Assembly (NCBI GenBank): GCA_965215215.1
Contig: OZ244043.1
Coordinates: forward strand, 1,426,001 to 1,490,000
Length of the DNA: 64,000 nucleotides
Direction: 5' to 3'
From: CALDTK01 sp965215215
Lineage (GTDB): Bacteria > Bacteroidota > Bacteroidia > Chitinophagales > Saprospiraceae
In this document: positions 62,435-64,000 of the stretch, piece after piece
Layout: each line of letters opens with the position of its first letter
Position numbering within the stretch: position 1 is the stretch's first letter
Translations under genes and position numbers: made by a program
Notes under the pieces: model-generated
Database searches by the model: none
What the model was told of the DNA's origin: nothing
The model's input: the letters and a program-made list of their open reading frames with translations, nothing else

Positions 62435-64000
62435 ATGCCCCTTCTGCCGCGCTTCGGCGTACCCTTACTGCTCGCACTCATTGGATGTCGTGGTGTTTTA
62501 GCGCAAGCGGATTCGTTACGGATCGACACGCTGGAACTCCCCGGAGCCACGGTACGCGCCGACAATTTGCCCCGCACGCTCCTCCGTACCCCCGCGGCGG
62601 TGAGTAGGGTAACCCCCCGCGCGCTCGGGCGCGACCTCGCCCTCACCCCCGGCGACGCCCTCTCGCGCGTGCCGGGGGTGAGCGTGCAGACCGGCGGACT
62701 CGGCACCAACCGGATTGTCGTGCGCGGGCAGGGCGCCCGGGCGCCCTTTACCTCCAACCGCGTCCGTGCCTACCTCGGCGCCATCCCCCTCACCGACGGC
62801 GAGGGGTCGACCGACCTCGAGGACGTCGATCTGTCCCTACTCAGCGCGATCGACGTGGTACGCGGTCCGGCGGCCACGAGTTACGGGTCGGGACTCGGCG
62901 GGGTCATTTTGCTCCAGCCGGATTTCGACTTGCGCTCCGGCTGGAGCACACGCCTATCCGGTACGGCGGGTAGCTACGGCACGTTGCGTAGCGACTTGCA
63001 ACTCGCCTACGGCGGCGCAAACGCCTCGGCGCGCCTCGGGTACCGACGTACCCAAAGCGATGGCTTCCGCCAAAACTCGCGGTACCGCCGCGACAATTTG
63101 AGCCTGCTAACGCGATTGTACGACGACAAGCTCGCCAGTCGTAACCACACCGACCTCCAACTGCTGTGGACGGGCGTTCGCAGCGAGATTCCGAGTTCGC
63201 TCGGCGAAACGGCCTTCCGGCAAAACCGGGAGCAGGCCGGCGGGACCTGGGGCGATTCGCGCGGGTACGAAGCGTACGACAGGATCGGTTTTGGCGTAAG
63301 CCGGCGCCAGCAACTCGGGGAGCACTGGCGTTTGGAGGCGAGCGCTTTCGCGAGCACGCGGCGGTCCTACGAGCCACGACCCTTCAACATTTTGCGCGAG
63401 AACACCCTCGCCACCGGGACCAGAGCCGTGTTGAGCTTCGCCGCGGCCGGCGGCCTGCTGCGCGCGGCGCTCGGCGGGGAGTTGTTCCGTGACTGGTACG
63501 ACTGGGGTACCTACGAAAACCGCTACCGCGACTTTCCGGCCGGTACCGGCAGTGTGCGGGGTGCCCAACTGAGCGACAACGAGGAGGTGCGTACCCAGCG
63601 CAACGTGTTCGTGCAGGCGGACGTGGCCCTGGGGACAATGCTCGGCCTCGGTGACCCGGATCGACTCACCCTGACCGCCGGGCTCGCCCACAACGGCACA
63701 CGGTACCGGCTCGACGACTACTTCGCCGCCGACAGCCTCGACCGGAGCGGGGCGTACGACTTCGCCGCACAGCTCTCGCCGCGGGTAGCGCTACGCTACG
63801 AACTGTCGCCACGCTGGGGTGCCTTCGCGCAGGTGGCACGGGGTTTCTCGCCCCCGAGCGTCGCCGAGACGCTCACGCCGGAAGGTCGTATCAACCCCGC
63901 AATCGCCCCCGAGACGGGGTGGAACTACGAGCTCGGTCTGCGGGGGATCGACCCGGACGGGCGCTGGTCGGTCGACGCCGTCGGTTACTTGCTACGGGTC
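62435..64000 (+). CDS. TonB-dependent receptor, 3' end outside window
   Basis: Starts at ATG 62435 with a signal peptide (VPLLLALIGCRGVLAQ) and runs past the window end (more than 520 residues visible). Plug domain: TPAAVSRVTPRALGRDLALT, GDALSRVPGVSVQTGGLGTN, RIVVRGQGARAPFTSNRVRA, IDVVRGPAATSYGSGLGGVI. Barrel strands follow, with VARGFSPPSVAETLTPEGRI near the end. The plug with FTSNRVRAYLGAIPLTDGEG resembles iron or siderophore receptors (FecA-like), but the substrate is uncertain. Unlike the SusC gene it carries four dispersed motif copies in 0.8 kb (62496, 63062, 63212, 63288). Confidence 0.9.
   Translation, partial: MPLLPRFGVPLLLALIGCRGVLAQADSLRIDTLELPGATVRADNLPRTLLRTPAAVSRVTPRALGRDLALTPGDALSRVPGVSVQTGGLGTNRIVVRGQGARAPFTSNRVRAYLGAIPLTDGEGSTDLEDVDLSLLSAIDVVRGPAATSYGSGLGGVILLQPDFDLRSGWSTRLSGTAGSYGTLRSDLQLAYGGANASARLGYRRTQSDGFRQNSRYRRDNLSLLTRLYDDKLASRNHTDLQLLWTGVRSEIPSSLGETAFRQNREQAGGTWGDSRGYEAYDRIGFGVSRRQQLGEHWRLEASAFASTRRSYEPRPFNILRENTLATGTRAVLSFAAAGGLLRAALGGELFRDWYDWGTYENRYRDFPAGTGSVRGAQLSDNEEVRTQRNVFVQADVALGTMLGLGDPDRLTLTAGLAHNGTRYRLDDYFAADSLDRSGAYDFAAQLSPRVALRYELSPRWGAFAQVARGFSPPSVAETLTPEGRINPAIAPETGWNYELGLRGIDPDGRWSVDAVGYLLRV

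Larger units (their letters stand above)
993..63302. repeat. Dispersed GTTTT-stem-GNAA mini-hairpin motif, about 39 strict copies
   Basis: Plan: GTTTT, 0-1 base, 2-3 bp stem, GNAA loop, stem. Plus-strand starts: 993, 7292, 8105, 12701, 19507, 22236, 23583, 29372, 30628, 36541, 46521, 48083, 51643, 60322, 62496, 63288. Minus-strand copies (left coordinate): 2359, 2561, 7122, 8343, 8828, 10478, 11345, 11615, 18510, 20242, 23445, 23868, 28399, 31881, 43710, 45012, 48149, 48178, 50398, 50892, 53088, 63062, 63212. Stems seen: GCC/GGC, GGC/GCC, GC/GC (often after A), AC/GT, CCC/GGG; loops GAAA, GGAA, GCAA, GTAA. Found in coding and intergenic DNA, in both directions relative to genes. Confidence 0.85.

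Noticed and set aside
1..64000. tRNA, rRNA or riboswitch genes
   Set aside because: No cloverleaf-like segment with a T-arm GTTCGAATC-type sequence, no rRNA core sequence and no recognisable riboswitch core was seen on either strand, although a covariance-model search would be decisive.

Overview
The window looks like chromosome from a GC-rich member of the Bacteroidota, most likely a Lewinella-like Saprospirales. The reasons are a SusC/SusD pair, five intact secreted proteins ending in type IX secretion (T9SS) sorting domains, CRTAC1/ASPIC-UnbV and DUF4199 proteins, and Crp/Fnr-type regulators ending in the LxxYLGxTxQSLSRIRxR helix. All assignments are by eye, without searches.

Layout. 0-5 kb is the tail of a probable defence or accessory island: SNF2 helicase, DUF4391 protein, an unknown protein, a PIN nuclease and a frameshifted gene. 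An IS5-family element (5.0-5.95 kb) closes it. 6-9.3 kb holds two alpha/beta hydrolases (one broken by a 10-bp tandem duplication), a YefM/YoeB toxin-antitoxin pair and a small conserved gene. 9.4-18 kb is a minus-strand susC-susD-CRTAC1 operon. 18.4-25.1 kb has a Crp-like regulator operon, a deletion scar of a mocR/PPOX pair, a DODA-type dioxygenase, a WYL regulator and rtcB. 25.1-27.7 kb is an AT-richer island with another Crp-like regulator and an outer-membrane-type protein containing HEXXH. 27.8-33 kb carries regulators (AraC, TetR), an SDR enzyme, aldose 1-epimerase and a frameshifted NTF2-DJ-1 fusion. 33.1-38.1 kb contains an identical 1506-bp duplication bracketing an MDR oxidoreductase and an AraC regulator. 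38.8-45.5 kb has a very large repetitive secreted metalloprotease and a GH20 hexosaminidase. 45.8-50.6 kb is a D-amino-acid/dipeptide operon (GntP permease, RidA, D-threonine-aldolase-like enzyme, dipeptidase) followed by a BtuF-like protein. 50.8-53 kb encodes two overlapping glycosyltransferases. 53.2-60.4 kb has a secreted M4 protease, DUF4199 protein and GH18 chitinase. 60.5-62.3 kb is degraded (MFS, DoxX and rhodanese genes). A TonB-dependent receptor runs off the end.

How the genes work together. The secreted M4 protease, metzincin-like protease, GH18 chitinase, GH20 hexosaminidase, SusCD pair and D-amino-acid/dipeptide operon together suggest a life of degrading chitin, protein and cell-wall material. 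The many local regulators and the number of gene stumps (mocR, PPOX, NmrA-like, DUF5996, YitT, MFS, DoxX, AraC) show active turnover.

The most unusual signal is a dispersed short motif, about 39 strict copies on both strands, inside and between genes: GTTTT followed by a 2-3 bp stem closing a GNAA tetraloop. Stem bases change in a compensating way (GCC/GGC, GGC/GCC, GC/GC, AC/GT, CCC/GGG) while GTTTT and GNAA stay fixed. It is absent from the IS element and the AT-rich island. I do not recognise it as a described repeat family.
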